From a candidate division TA06 bacterium DG_78 (GTDB lineage Bacteria; Hydrothermota; Tepidihabitantia; SM23-42), in assembly GCA_001303225.1 (NCBI GenBank), contig LJNI01000126.1, positions 1 through 6,932 of the forward strand: DNA of 6,932 bases. The letters run 5' to 3'. A program made the position numbers and the translations under genes. Every line of letters starts with the position of its first letter. Positions within the stretch are counted from its first letter, which is position 1. Below, one piece after another: positions 1 to 5,841 of the stretch. Below the pieces are notes generated by a model that was not told where the DNA came from, made no database searches, and saw only the letters and a list, made by a program, of their open reading frames with translations.

Positions 1-487
1 TAATAAGAGCAGTAGAAATTCCACTCGCCACAATTGTCGGTTCGACCTCGCCAGCCACGGCAATAGCAGCAAAGGCAGTAATCATACCCATCACCGTTCC
101 CAAAAATCCTAAGAACGGTGCGACCGTGGTGAGACCTCCGAGGAGTGCCATACCACGATCGAGAAACGCTAATTCGATCGCCGCACTTCGTGCTACCATT
201 TCCTCCATAGCGTCTTTACCTTTCTCGGCTTTTTCTAAAACCGCTCTCAAAATCTTTGCTACAGGTGCAGCTGTCTGGTCACAGAGTGCAAGTCCTGCAT
301 CAAGACCTTGGGAATCAATTGTTGAGGTGATTTTTTCAAAGAATGTCCGTGGGTTGAGGCGAGCTTTGATAAAAAGACTGAATAGCCGTTCTAAAATCAA
401 TCCGATGCCGATGACAGCACAGATAAGCAAGAACCACATCACAAAACCGCCGCCACCTTCAGCACCCAATTGAAATTCCCTTATCAT
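1..487 (-). CDS. MotA/TolQ/ExbB family proton channel protein (C-terminus cut by window edge)
   Basis: This is an inner-membrane proton channel subunit of the ExbB/TolQ/MotA type. With an ExbD/TolR partner, such proteins use proton-motive force to drive outer-membrane transport or envelope work. The frame is open from an ATG at 487 to the left edge (162 complete codons). TM1 lies at about residues 15-36 and ends in LERL. A cytoplasmic helical stretch (about 45-112) follows. The family hallmark runs from about 122 to 162: APFLGFLGTVMGMITAF, then the EPT...GISTAL motif that begins the conserved TM2-to-TM3 part. The third membrane segment and the C-terminus lie outside the window; family members are usually about 200-230 residues. 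The start is fixed by AGGAGG (494-499) six bases upstream. It has its own tandem promoters and is separated from the next gene by 185 bp. An exbD-like gene would be expected further left. ExbB, TolQ and related paralogues cannot be told apart here. Confidence 0.95.
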   Translation of the reverse strand, partial: MIREFQLGAEGGGGFVMWFLLICAVIGIGLILERLFSLFIKARLNPRTFFEKITSTIDSQGLDAGLALCDQTAAPVAKILRAVLEKAEKGKDAMEEMVARSAAIELAFLDRGMALLGGLTTVAPFLGFLGTVMGMITAFAAIAVAGEVEPTIVASGISTALI

Positions 488-510
488 ATACAGCCTCCTT
501 TCGTTACTAA

Positions 511-538
511 ATTATATGCATATATAACTGAAAGTCAA
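511..538 (-). promoter_or_regulatory. Proximal sigma-70-like promoter of the exbB/tolQ-type gene
   Basis: Reading the minus strand, TTGACT (533-538) and a perfect TATAAT (511-516) are separated by 16 bp. The -10 box lies about 23 bp upstream of the ATG at 487, so the 5' leader would be very short, with AGGAGG inside it. The match to sigma-70 consensus is 11 of 12 bases. No operator was recognised, though the spacer is an alternating AT run. Confidence 0.75.
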
Positions 539-558
539 GTTCAATGCAATCAGCGAAA

Positions 559-586
559 AGTATAATGAAATTTGTTCCACTGTCAA
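559..586 (-). promoter_or_regulatory. Distal sigma-70-like promoter of the exbB/tolQ-type gene
   Basis: A perfect -35 box TTGACA (581-586) and TATACT (559-564) are separated by 16 bp on the minus strand, matching consensus in 11 of 12 bases. It sits 48 bp upstream of the proximal promoter and points at the same gene. Confidence 0.65.
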
Positions 587-629
587 GCATATGCGGCAAT
601 AATTCAAGGGAGATTTTGGAGCCTGACAG

Positions 630-653
630 TTGAGACGAAAGCATAGATCTCAA
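630..653. other. Short inverted repeat behind the 116-residue membrane protein gene
   Basis: TTGAGA (630-635) and TCTCAA (648-653) form a 6-bp perfect inverted repeat around a 12-base loop. It lies about 20 bp past the stop of the gene ending at 673. It could be a weak transcription end or an mRNA stability hairpin. No T-run follows, so an intrinsic terminator is not supported. Confidence 0.3.
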
Positions 654-672
654 TGATCCTTATTTTTCTGCG

Positions 673-1023
673 CTATCGAGAACTCGCTATATAGTAAAGT
701 ACGCCACCAATCAATGAGAAGAGACCTGCTCCTAATAAGAAGAATGTCTCAATGCGTGCAAGACTCAGTGAGCCAATAATTAAATCGAATAAATCAGCAG
801 GTCCTGCTGTTCCGAGCATTGGGAAATAGAAGAGCATCCGATAGATATGGAATCCAGCGAGGGCAACGAGCGTGACACTCGCGATAATGGGGAATATCCA
901 AATCGCTCTTGCTTTGATCAACTTTAGCAGTCTCTTGATAATGAGTCCATAGACGATTAAGGAAACTATCGTCAGTAGAATCGCGCTGATAAAAAGAGCT
1001 TCTGCTGGAAGATCTGCTCTCAT
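673..1023 (-). CDS. Small three-helix membrane protein, unknown function (116 aa)
   Basis: I do not recognise the family. The 116-residue protein is strongly hydrophobic, with membrane segments at about 8-29, 41-62 and 92-112. A basic loop (KRLLKLIKAR, 30-39) between the first two predicts that this loop is cytoplasmic. A less hydrophobic linker at about 66-90 contains GTAGPADLFD. There is no cleavable signal peptide and no catalytic motif. The start is well supported by AGGAGG (1029-1034) five bases before the ATG; the stop is TAG. The gene stands alone between a 352-bp repeat region upstream and the exbB-type promoters downstream. Its size, three-helix layout and basic first loop resemble the membrane protein at 1376-1747, so the two may be diverged relatives. 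That is an inference from pattern only. Confidence 0.8.
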   Translation of the reverse strand: MRADLPAEALFISAILLTIVSLIVYGLIIKRLLKLIKARAIWIFPIIASVTLVALAGFHIYRMLFYFPMLGTAGPADLFDLIIGSLSLARIETFFLLGAGLFSLIGGVLYYIASSR

Positions 1024-1375
1024 ATTAACCTCCTCTGTTAGTAAATTCGAAATCCTAATATCCGCCTCGTGTCTCTCGCGACGTTGAGTCTCGAGACGAA
1101 ACGGAACACTCGGCGTGAGACAGAAATCCGAAATAAATTTAAATGTTTAAAACCTAAATGACCAAATCGTTTATAATTTTGGAAATTTGAATTTCGATAT
1201 TGTTTCCGCTTCGTCCCGAGACTCAGCATCGAGGGAGGATTTAGTGCTTCTGCCGAAAATTTCAAAATTTCTAATTTTGTCAAATTTTCGAGCATCCTTG
1301 CCTACGGTACCTCTGGTGAAAATCTAATCTCATTCCGTTCCGAAGATTTTCGCGAGAATTTCGAAATTGTCATCT
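1024..1375. other. 352-bp gene-free region filled by repeat element
   Basis: No credible gene lies here. The only long reading frame (minus strand, 1038-1295) is translated repeat DNA. The right part (1310-1375) holds a GC-rich near-palindrome centred on TCGCGA at about 1350, just behind the stop of the gene ending at 1376. It could act as a weak 3'-end hairpin but has no T-run. The left end carries the ribosome binding site of the gene starting at 1023. I saw no clear promoter for that gene. Confidence 0.7.
1040..1300. repeat. AT-rich intergenic repeat element with GC-rich inverted-repeat arms
   Basis: The element alternates AT-rich stretches built from AATTTC/AAATCC/GAAAT-like words with two GC-rich insets. 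The insets contain an inverted repeat: 1079-1106 matches the reverse complement of 1204-1231 at 24 of 28 positions, and all four differences are transitions. The left arm contains the perfect 10-bp palindrome GTCTCGAGAC (1088-1097). Inside the arms, 1126-1200 reads as words such as AAATCCGAAAT and AAATTTGAATTTCG and is itself loosely palindromic. There is no transposase, so it is MITE-like or a mobile intergenic repeat. That such elements recur in candidate-phylum genomes is my recollection of their style and was not checked here. Confidence 0.6.
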
Positions 1376-1747
1376 TTACTTTCCTTTTGTTACCTTAAAA
1401 AACCGTACATTTGCCACTAATGATAACACACCCGAAAGGAAGAACAAACCATAGGCGATGTAATCGACACCTCCTTTAGGTAACATCATTTTTCCTTCAA
1501 TACCACAGTACAAAAACTGAATAACTGCGAAGAGGAGAATACCAGTCGGTGCAAAAATCATGAATTGCCACCGTGTCCTTTCTGCGAGTACAATTTCATA
1601 ACGCCGTGCAATAATACCGAGCACAATAAAAGCAAGCCAAAGCAACAGTGCGCCGAGCACGAGAAGATAATTGGGAATAACAACGAGTGTTTGATACTGT
1701 GCAGGATCAATGCCAAAGGGCACAGTGAACAAGATAAGTTGCATCAT
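1376..1747 (-). CDS. Small three-helix membrane protein, unknown function (about 123 aa)
   Basis: Family not recognised. Membrane segments are predicted at about 21-46, 61-81 and 95-115. A charged loop (ARRYEIVLAERTRW, about 47-60) between the first two is probably cytoplasmic, and GKMMLPKGG (about 85-93) precedes the last. The C-terminus is basic (FFKVTKGK). An ATG exists further upstream at 1792, but that extension would translate the 10-bp GGCA repeat. AGGAGG (1752-1757) lies 4 bases before the ATG at 1747 and 7 before a second ATG at 1744, so the true start is one of these adjacent codons. It follows the interrupted four-helix-bundle gene by about 100 bp and precedes the repeat region. 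The layout resembles the 116-residue protein at 673-1023. Confidence 0.8.
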   Translation of the reverse strand: MMQLILFTVPFGIDPAQYQTLVVIPNYLLVLGALLLWLAFIVLGIIARRYEIVLAERTRWQFMIFAPTGILLFAVIQFLYCGIEGKMMLPKGGVDYIAYGLFFLSGVLSLVANVRFFKVTKGK

Positions 1748-1767
1748 AAAACCTCCTATAAAAATAA

Positions 1768-1831
1768 GGCAATGTATGGCAATAAATGGCACTTAAGGGC
1801 AACTGACGGCAAAGTACAACATCTAAGGACA
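1768..1831. repeat. Short tandem repeat: GGCA every 10 bp
   Basis: On the plus strand GGCA begins at 1768, 1778, 1788, 1798 and 1808, exactly every 10 bp. Degenerate units AACA (1818) and GACA (1828) continue the register. Four of the five perfect units are GGCAA; the other six bases of each unit are variable and AT-biased. Read on the minus strand it is TTGCC/TGCC in the leader of the membrane protein gene starting at 1747. The coding frame of that gene need not cross it. Confidence 0.75.
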
Positions 1832-1851
1832 ATTTAGTACTGCATATTTTA

Positions 1852-1944
1852 TCTGTGTTCATTATTTCTTTCTCTCTTTAGAGAATAAACGAGACGGTTT
1901 AAGAGAAACATAGTTTTAGAAGCTCGCTCATCAAATTCGTTATA
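1852..1944 (-). pseudogene. Orphaned C-terminal helix of the four-helix-bundle gene, behind an in-frame stop
   Basis: Continuing past the TAA at 1945-1947 in the same frame gives 31 more sense codons to a TAA at 1849-1851. The peptide begins YNEFDERASKTMFLLNRL and ends in a basic tail. It reads as a normal amphipathic final helix for the family: acidic start, then hydrophobic positions spaced for a bundle, then basic residues. Joined to the 97 residues upstream, plus one residue in place of the stop, it gives about 129 residues, close to the usual family length. No start codon or ribosome binding site suggests separate translation. I read it as the cut-off end of the gene at 1945-2238. Confidence 0.75.
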
Positions 1945-2238
1945 TTATTTTTCATCAATATAATCCTTATAATCCTTCCGTAGTAGCCGTCTCACTCGTT
2001 CTTGAAGTTCTCCTAAAGACCTGCGGCTATACGATAAAAATCTAAGATATTCTGGCAAGAAAGCACTATAATAGCCTTCCACAAAATTTGCGCCAATTGA
2101 ATCTGAGGCATTATTTATCTGTGATCTCATTTTAAACTCACACTTAGGGATTTTCTTAACAATTTTTTGTACCAAGGTATCGAGCTGATCGATACTTTGC
2201 CAAACAATCATATTTTTATGCCCCTTACGTGTATTCAT
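1945..2238 (-). CDS. Four-helix bundle protein (S23/23S rRNA intervening sequence type), truncated by an in-frame TAA
   Basis: This belongs to the four-helix bundle family first known from proteins encoded in 23S rRNA intervening sequences. Its function is unclear, and members form oligomeric helical bundles. Family marks are visible: IVWQSIDQLDTLVQKIVKKI (helix 1), FKMRSQINNASDSIGANFVEGY (helix 2, with the usual SQI..A..SI.AN..EGY pattern), EYLRFLSYSRRSLGELQERV (helix 3). It stops after DYIDEK, before the fourth helix. That helix is encoded intact in frame behind the stop. I chose the ATG at 2238 because MNTRKGHKN precedes helix 1 directly; it lacks a clear ribosome binding site. In-frame GTG or TTG codons at 2268-2277 are alternatives and have a weak AGGG upstream. 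It lies 58 bp behind the Roadblock-like gene. It is probably a decaying accessory gene, though an assembly error is possible. Confidence 0.8.
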   Translation of the reverse strand: MNTRKGHKNMIVWQSIDQLDTLVQKIVKKIPKCEFKMRSQINNASDSIGANFVEGYYSAFLPEYLRFLSYSRRSLGELQERVRRLLRKDYKDYIDEK

Positions 2239-2296
2239 GCCAACAGTTGTATAATCATCGCCTTTCACTGCCACCAATTGCCCTGTGTAAAATTCT

Positions 2297-2890
2297 TCAC
2301 TTCAGTAGTTTCAATAACTTGTTCGTTAACTGAGTTCCTTTTGAAGGACCAATAATCATACCAGCTGCCTTACCGAGCGCGAAGATGAATCTGCGTGCAT
2401 CATCATCGTACAACTCATCAACATTAATACGCTGTTTTTTGAGTTGATTTTGGTATATGCGTTCGGAGAAGTCACCCAAATAATCTTTTACCGTTGCCTT
2501 TATTTCATCGAGGATGCCTACCTCAAGTTTTGTTCTCACCTTTTCCTTAGGCACAACAGCAGCAACTGGGCTCGGATGACCTTTCAATTCGCTAATGAGT
2601 GCCCATGTGGCTTGAAGATCAAATGCTGGCGTTCGATTGAATAAACTTCCGACCAACCTGTCGCCTGCGACATCAACGACGACGCCTTTCTTGTCACCCA
2701 AAATCTCTACCGCATCAATTTTTATATTACCGATTGTACTGATTGTTTCGAAAATGACCATTCCCATTTGAGACAGTTCATTTTTTTGTGACTCACCCTG
2801 TTTAGTAATAAAGGTCTCTCCAGATCTTAAGATACTGAACGGACAGGATAAACCTTTATCTTCGTATTCCTTTAAAATCTTCTTATCCAT
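2297..2890 (-). CDS. Divergent Roadblock-like protein with C-terminal helical region (197 aa)
   Basis: A soluble protein with no signal peptide or membrane segment. Residues about 5-105 fit a degraded Roadblock/LC7 fold: a short helix and hairpin (about 5-32), a long helix (36-53, ELSQMGMVIFETISTIG), then strands VEILGDKKGVVVDVAGDRLV (61-80) and GSLFNR, and a helix at about 93-104. Residues about 122-197 are helical, with YLGDFSERIY, an acidic stretch ELYDDDARR (159-167), and a GMIIGPS turn (177-183) before the last helix. Roadblock proteins typically dimerise and bind or regulate small Ras-like GTPases; here that is only inferred. The ATG at 2890 lies 1 bp behind the stop of the previous Roadblock gene and has no good ribosome binding site, which suggests translational coupling. 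The two adjacent proteins could form a heterodimer. The Roadblock assignment is by fold pattern and moderately sure. Confidence 0.8.
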   Translation of the reverse strand: MDKKILKEYEDKGLSCPFSILRSGETFITKQGESQKNELSQMGMVIFETISTIGNIKIDAVEILGDKKGVVVDVAGDRLVGSLFNRTPAFDLQATWALISELKGHPSPVAAVVPKEKVRTKLEVGILDEIKATVKDYLGDFSERIYQNQLKKQRINVDELYDDDARRFIFALGKAAGMIIGPSKGTQLTNKLLKLLK

Positions 2891-2891
2891 G

Positions 2892-3533
2892 TTACTTCAT
2901 TCTTTCAATGACTGATTGAACTTTTGATCTGGCTTGTGACGAGCCCATCTCCAAAACACCCTTTTTGACCAAAAAATCTATCACCGAACGCAGCCCTTGC
3001 ACAAAATCATCGGTTTTATCTTCAGGAAATCTATCTTTAACAATCAGCTTACCATCAACGACACCGATGTAATGCAAAATTTCGCCACCTAAAATACCGA
3101 GTCCCTGATTGAGTAATTCTACCCAATGCTCTTTATTTTCTTGACCCCCAAATTCATCGACAAGAAGATTGATCTGCTGAACCTTGGCACTGACGCTCCG
3201 TGGTAATTCAAACTTTGGTTTTTCAACCGCGGCAAGTGATGATTTAATGTTTTTGATGACCTCGACAGCATTTCTAGTCTTTTCAACCTCAACGCCGAGA
3301 TATTTGGATTCATGGGGGAATATTACCACACGGTGTTCACCGTAGCACAGTGATACATAGCTGATGGTTCCTAACAATAAATTATTTGCGATAGCCTCAC
3401 TCGCGGAAGAAAAGTATGCTACCAATTCTCCGAGTGGTGAAGTAGATGATCCCTTCATAGCCACGGTTGAGCCATCTTCTGCTCTGACCAATGCATAACC
3501 GCTTATCCACGGAATCTTATCGAGTATCTCCAC
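2892..3533 (-). CDS. Roadblock/LC7 domain protein (213 aa)
   Basis: Residues 1-100 show a typical Roadblock/LC7 domain: LDKIPWISGYALVRAEDGSTV (first strands with the GxALVRxEDG turn), a helix at about 34-55 (LVAYFSSASEAIANNLLLG), strands ISYVSLCYGEHRVVIFPH and YLGVEVEK, and a final helix (88-100). After a linker (103-113) comes a helical C-terminal region with EHWVELLNQ (135-142), a predicted strand pair at LHYIGVVDGKLIVKD (153-167), and DDFVQGLRSVIDFLVKKGV (175-193). The domain is the MglB-type GTPase regulator and scaffold fold, but no MglA-like GTPase is in this window. The start is a GTG at 3533 within a run of GGA triplets, and the first GGAGG gives a spacing of about 4. An ATG at 3544 nearby is out of frame. 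It follows the DUF4388 gene by 26 bp and is coupled to the next gene. Confidence 0.88.
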   Translation of the reverse strand: MEILDKIPWISGYALVRAEDGSTVAMKGSSTSPLGELVAYFSSASEAIANNLLLGTISYVSLCYGEHRVVIFPHESKYLGVEVEKTRNAVEVIKNIKSSLAAVEKPKFELPRSVSAKVQQINLLVDEFGGQENKEHWVELLNQGLGILGGEILHYIGVVDGKLIVKDRFPEDKTDDFVQGLRSVIDFLVKKGVLEMGSSQARSKVQSVIERMK

Positions 3534-3559
3534 TCCTCCTCCATTGTATGTGTCACATT

Positions 3560-4399
3560 TTAAGCTCGTTTAACTCTCTGCTTAAAATTTTCAAACTTCC
3601 TCTTGAAGAGAAGTTTACCGTAAATCTCTGGACCTTCATTGTACAGAAAATCCTCAAAGTTTTTAAAAAACTCTCCGATTGTTTCTGGCTTGAGGGGCGC
3701 CTTCGGTGTTACCTTTAACTGAGCCTCGTCGATGTTCAGTGCCTGAATGATCTGTGTATTAACTGAGTTTAATTCTCTCCACCTCTTGAGCAACACAAGG
3801 CCGTTCTTCCCGAAGTCTTTGAAGAACACTTCGAGATAGTGTGTCAAACCTGACATAATTCTTCCCGCCTCTTCAGGTTCGTATATCAACCCCTGTTCCT
3901 TCAACCACGTTATAACCTTGGTCGCCTCATAACCACCGAGCTTTGATTGAGCAATAATATCGCTCAACTTTCTCTTGCCGTCAATCAATGCAAGAACTTG
4001 CCAATCGGTCCTTCTCAACGCGACAGCCGAATCCAATTCCTTTGGTGACTTGGCAAACACGGCGTCCATTGGTGGTAGAGTTTGTTTAATTGTTTCAAAC
4101 TCAATACGTCTTTTTTCAATACCCTCAGCGAGTTTACCAATTTCCATTGAAATCGTATGCTCTGAACTCATCACACCCGGCTCAAATGTACCCTTATCCA
4201 GCTCGACAAAGGATAGATTAAACAATGCCTCCATACCTTTCTGATTGCCATCAGTCGCATGTATGACCAGCCCATCTTTGACATAAATTTCTCCGTTGAT
4301 CTTGCCCTGTATCTTCAATACCCCTGTTTTCTTGACATGCGTCAAAAATTGTAGCACATCACCGAGATTAAATTCTTTAAAATCTATTTCAAAACCCAT
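3560..4399 (-). CDS. DUF4388 (PATAN) domain protein with winged-helix middle region (279 aa)
   Basis: Residues 1-100 match DUF4388, also called PATAN. Visible marks are the start FKEFNLGDVLQFLTHVKKTGVLKI (7-30), then INGEIYVKDGLVIHATDGNQKGMEAL (34-59), and the strand with GTFEP (70-74). Residues about 118-175 look like a winged helix (LIDGKRKLSDIIAQSKLGGYEATKVITWLKEQGLI). The rest (180-279) is helical with a basic end. DUF4388 proteins occur with Roadblock proteins and response regulators in Deinococcus-Thermus, myxobacteria and others, and are thought to act in protein-protein signalling or polarity. The role of this one is unknown. The winged helix may bind protein rather than DNA. It starts 3 bp behind the stop of the membrane protein gene at 4403 and precedes the Roadblock gene by 26 bp, so it joins the membrane genes to the cytoplasmic pair in one unit. 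No strong ribosome binding site is seen. Confidence 0.88.
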   Translation of the reverse strand: MGFEIDFKEFNLGDVLQFLTHVKKTGVLKIQGKINGEIYVKDGLVIHATDGNQKGMEALFNLSFVELDKGTFEPGVMSSEHTISMEIGKLAEGIEKRRIEFETIKQTLPPMDAVFAKSPKELDSAVALRRTDWQVLALIDGKRKLSDIIAQSKLGGYEATKVITWLKEQGLIYEPEEAGRIMSGLTHYLEVFFKDFGKNGLVLLKRWRELNSVNTQIIQALNIDEAQLKVTPKAPLKPETIGEFFKNFEDFLYNEGPEIYGKLLFKRKFENFKQRVKRA

Positions 4400-4402
4400 T
4401 AG

Positions 4403-5020
4403 TTATATGATCCCTAACCAGTTATGGAGTAAAAAATATACTCTGCCGATTAACAGTGAAATACGAGCCATAACCGTATAACCGAATGAGGCACCAAATG
4501 CAATCATCATAAACCAAATTCCCAATTTCGCACCGAATCCTAACACACCCTTGTGTTCCTTTGAAAAATAGAAATAGATGAGCGTCGCAATGACACCAAT
4601 AATAATTAAGAGATTTGATATCAACACTCCTGGAGAAACACCAGCAAGGGGAAGGAAGGTTGCTTGGAGTTGTGGGAATATTTCACCCTGGATCCGCTGC
4701 GTGACAACGAGTGCCATGGCAACACCCATGGTGAAGGTAAGCGGAATACGCACCAACCAACTTATCTTTGGAATGAGAGGAGCAAACATCATCAGTCCAA
4801 CAATAATCGGGATGAGACTGATGACATTACCCCGGTTGATTAATGGCTCGAAAAGATTAGGCCAGGTAAAATCAAACCAGAGGACGACTGCCCAGTATCC
4901 AGCAGACACGCCAACGAAAATATTCTCTGCAACTTTGTAAAAAGGATTATCTTTATATAAAAATGAATATATCGCAAGCGTTAATAATGAGGCAATCCAG
5001 ACACCGACATTCCAAGACAC
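4403..5020 (-). CDS. Polytopic membrane protein, unknown function (205 aa)
   Basis: No named family recognised. About six membrane helices are predicted, at roughly 5-22, 33-50, 66-84, 92-109, 130-151 and 160-200; the last stretch may be two helices. The segment YKDNPFYKVAENIFVGVSAGYW (22-43), between the first two helices, is rich in polar and glycine residues and looks like a conserved family motif. FGASFGYTVMARISLLIGRV (175-194) near the C-terminus is similar. There are no transporter, kinase or peptidase motifs. The start is a GTG overlapping the previous stop (TAGTG, sharing base 5020), with GAGGAG (5030-5035) nine bases upstream. This strongly supports translation coupled to the anchored protein at 5020-5841. 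The overlap suggests the two proteins form one complex. Confidence 0.88.
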   Translation of the reverse strand: MSWNVGVWIASLLTLAIYSFLYKDNPFYKVAENIFVGVSAGYWAVVLWFDFTWPNLFEPLINRGNVISLIPIIVGLMMFAPLIPKISWLVRIPLTFTMGVAMALVVTQRIQGEIFPQLQATFLPLAGVSPGVLISNLLIIIGVIATLIYFYFSKEHKGVLGFGAKLGIWFMMIAFGASFGYTVMARISLLIGRVYFLLHNWLGII

Positions 5021-5841
5021 TATTTTTTTCTCCTCTGGGAAAAAAGAATAATATTCCCAATAACGATAAAAATTACCAACAGTACGTGGACAATCGACTG
5101 AGAATCCATTCCACCAACTGCCCTCGCTTTTCTCTCTACCAATGTTTCATATTCAGCCGCTCCTTTTAAACCACCCAGAAGTCCAATTAATTGACCAGAT
5201 GAAATATAAGGATATTGTTGTGGCGCCATGATAGCAGTTGTCGCACAGGCAATTGGTGTACCGTACCGGGCATTAAAATAAATAATCCAGTGTAGAACAC
5301 CTGGGTCACCTGCTGATAAGGTCATAACCAGATCAATGTCACGGGCTGATTTCACTGCCCGTCCTAAAGGAAACGAATCAATAGGCGTACCAGTATAATC
5401 TGTCCTCACAATATCGGCAACATTCCTGCCGAGACTCACGAGCATTACTGGACCACCTGGTCTGTAGCCAACATTGATATAATCGAGGCCATAGACTTTA
5501 TTGTACTGTGGTGCAATCTCTTCTAAGGCAAGATTACCTAAGTTACTGCCTGCAGGCCAGAGCCCGAGCATGAACACCCTTAAATTCCTGCGAAAACAGT
5601 GTTCTAAAAATGCCTCAGTAGCAGGATATAATTCTGCCTCACTTCCAGGATCATAATCAGCCGAGACAACAACGATTGAACCTTCAGAAAGGGATTCTAC
5701 TTTATCGTAGACATCCTTAACAGGCTTACTGATATCGACAGGCAGACCGAGCGGAATGAGCATTGGAATTATAACCGCTATTCCCACGAGTAAAAATATT
5801 ATTCGTCGGTCAAGGTGTTCGAGTCGATCAATAAATTTCAT
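5020..5841 (-). CDS. Doubly anchored protein with extracytoplasmic alpha/beta domain, unknown function (273 aa)
   Basis: One membrane segment near the N-terminus (about 13-33, preceded by DRR) and one near the C-terminus (about 248-268, followed by QRRKK) put both ends in the cytoplasm. Residues 34-247 would then lie outside. This domain alternates strands and helices: GSIVVVSADY (54-63), LRVFMLGLW (87-95), PVMLVSLG (131-138), DIDLVMTLSA (168-177), PIACATTAIM (196-205). Glycine-rich motifs that look conserved are GYRPGG (125-130), SAGDPG (176-181) and GGLKGAAEYE (223-232). It resembles a Rossmann-like or receiver-like fold, but no catalytic residues can be assigned. The ATG at 5841 has only a weak upstream purine run; it follows the 151-bp repeat spacer. 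Its stop overlaps the start of the next membrane protein. I do not know its function. Confidence 0.87.
   Translation of the reverse strand: MKFIDRLEHLDRRIIFLLVGIAVIIPMLIPLGLPVDISKPVKDVYDKVESLSEGSIVVVSADYDPGSEAELYPATEAFLEHCFRRNLRVFMLGLWPAGSNLGNLALEEIAPQYNKVYGLDYINVGYRPGGPVMLVSLGRNVADIVRTDYTGTPIDSFPLGRAVKSARDIDLVMTLSAGDPGVLHWIIYFNARYGTPIACATTAIMAPQQYPYISSGQLIGLLGGLKGAAEYETLVERKARAVGGMDSQSIVHVLLVIFIVIGNIILFSQRRKK

Noticed and set aside
126..473. Plus-strand reading frame of 115 codons
   Set aside because: It lies opposite the clear ExbB/TolQ-type coding frame on the minus strand and resembles no protein family.
1038..1295. Minus-strand reading frame of 85 codons as a gene
   Set aside because: It translates the AT-rich repeat and its inverted arms, has biased F/R/N/L content typical of repeat DNA, and lacks a convincing ribosome binding site.
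1340..1365. Intrinsic terminator behind the gene ending at 1376
   Set aside because: The TCGCGA-centred near-palindrome has mismatches in the stem and no T-run follows in the direction of transcription.
1748..1792. N-terminal extension of the membrane protein gene to an ATG at 1792
   Set aside because: The extension would translate the 10-bp repeat array, while AGGAGG at 1752-1757 fits the ATG codons at 1747 and 1744.
1768..1831. CRISPR-like array
   Set aside because: The repeated word is only 4-5 bases at 10-bp spacing, with no 20-40-bp repeats, spacers of usual size or cas genes.
4578..4940. Plus-strand reading frame of 120 codons
   Set aside because: Antisense shadow of the polytopic membrane protein at 4403-5020, whose start overlap and hydrophobic pattern are convincing.
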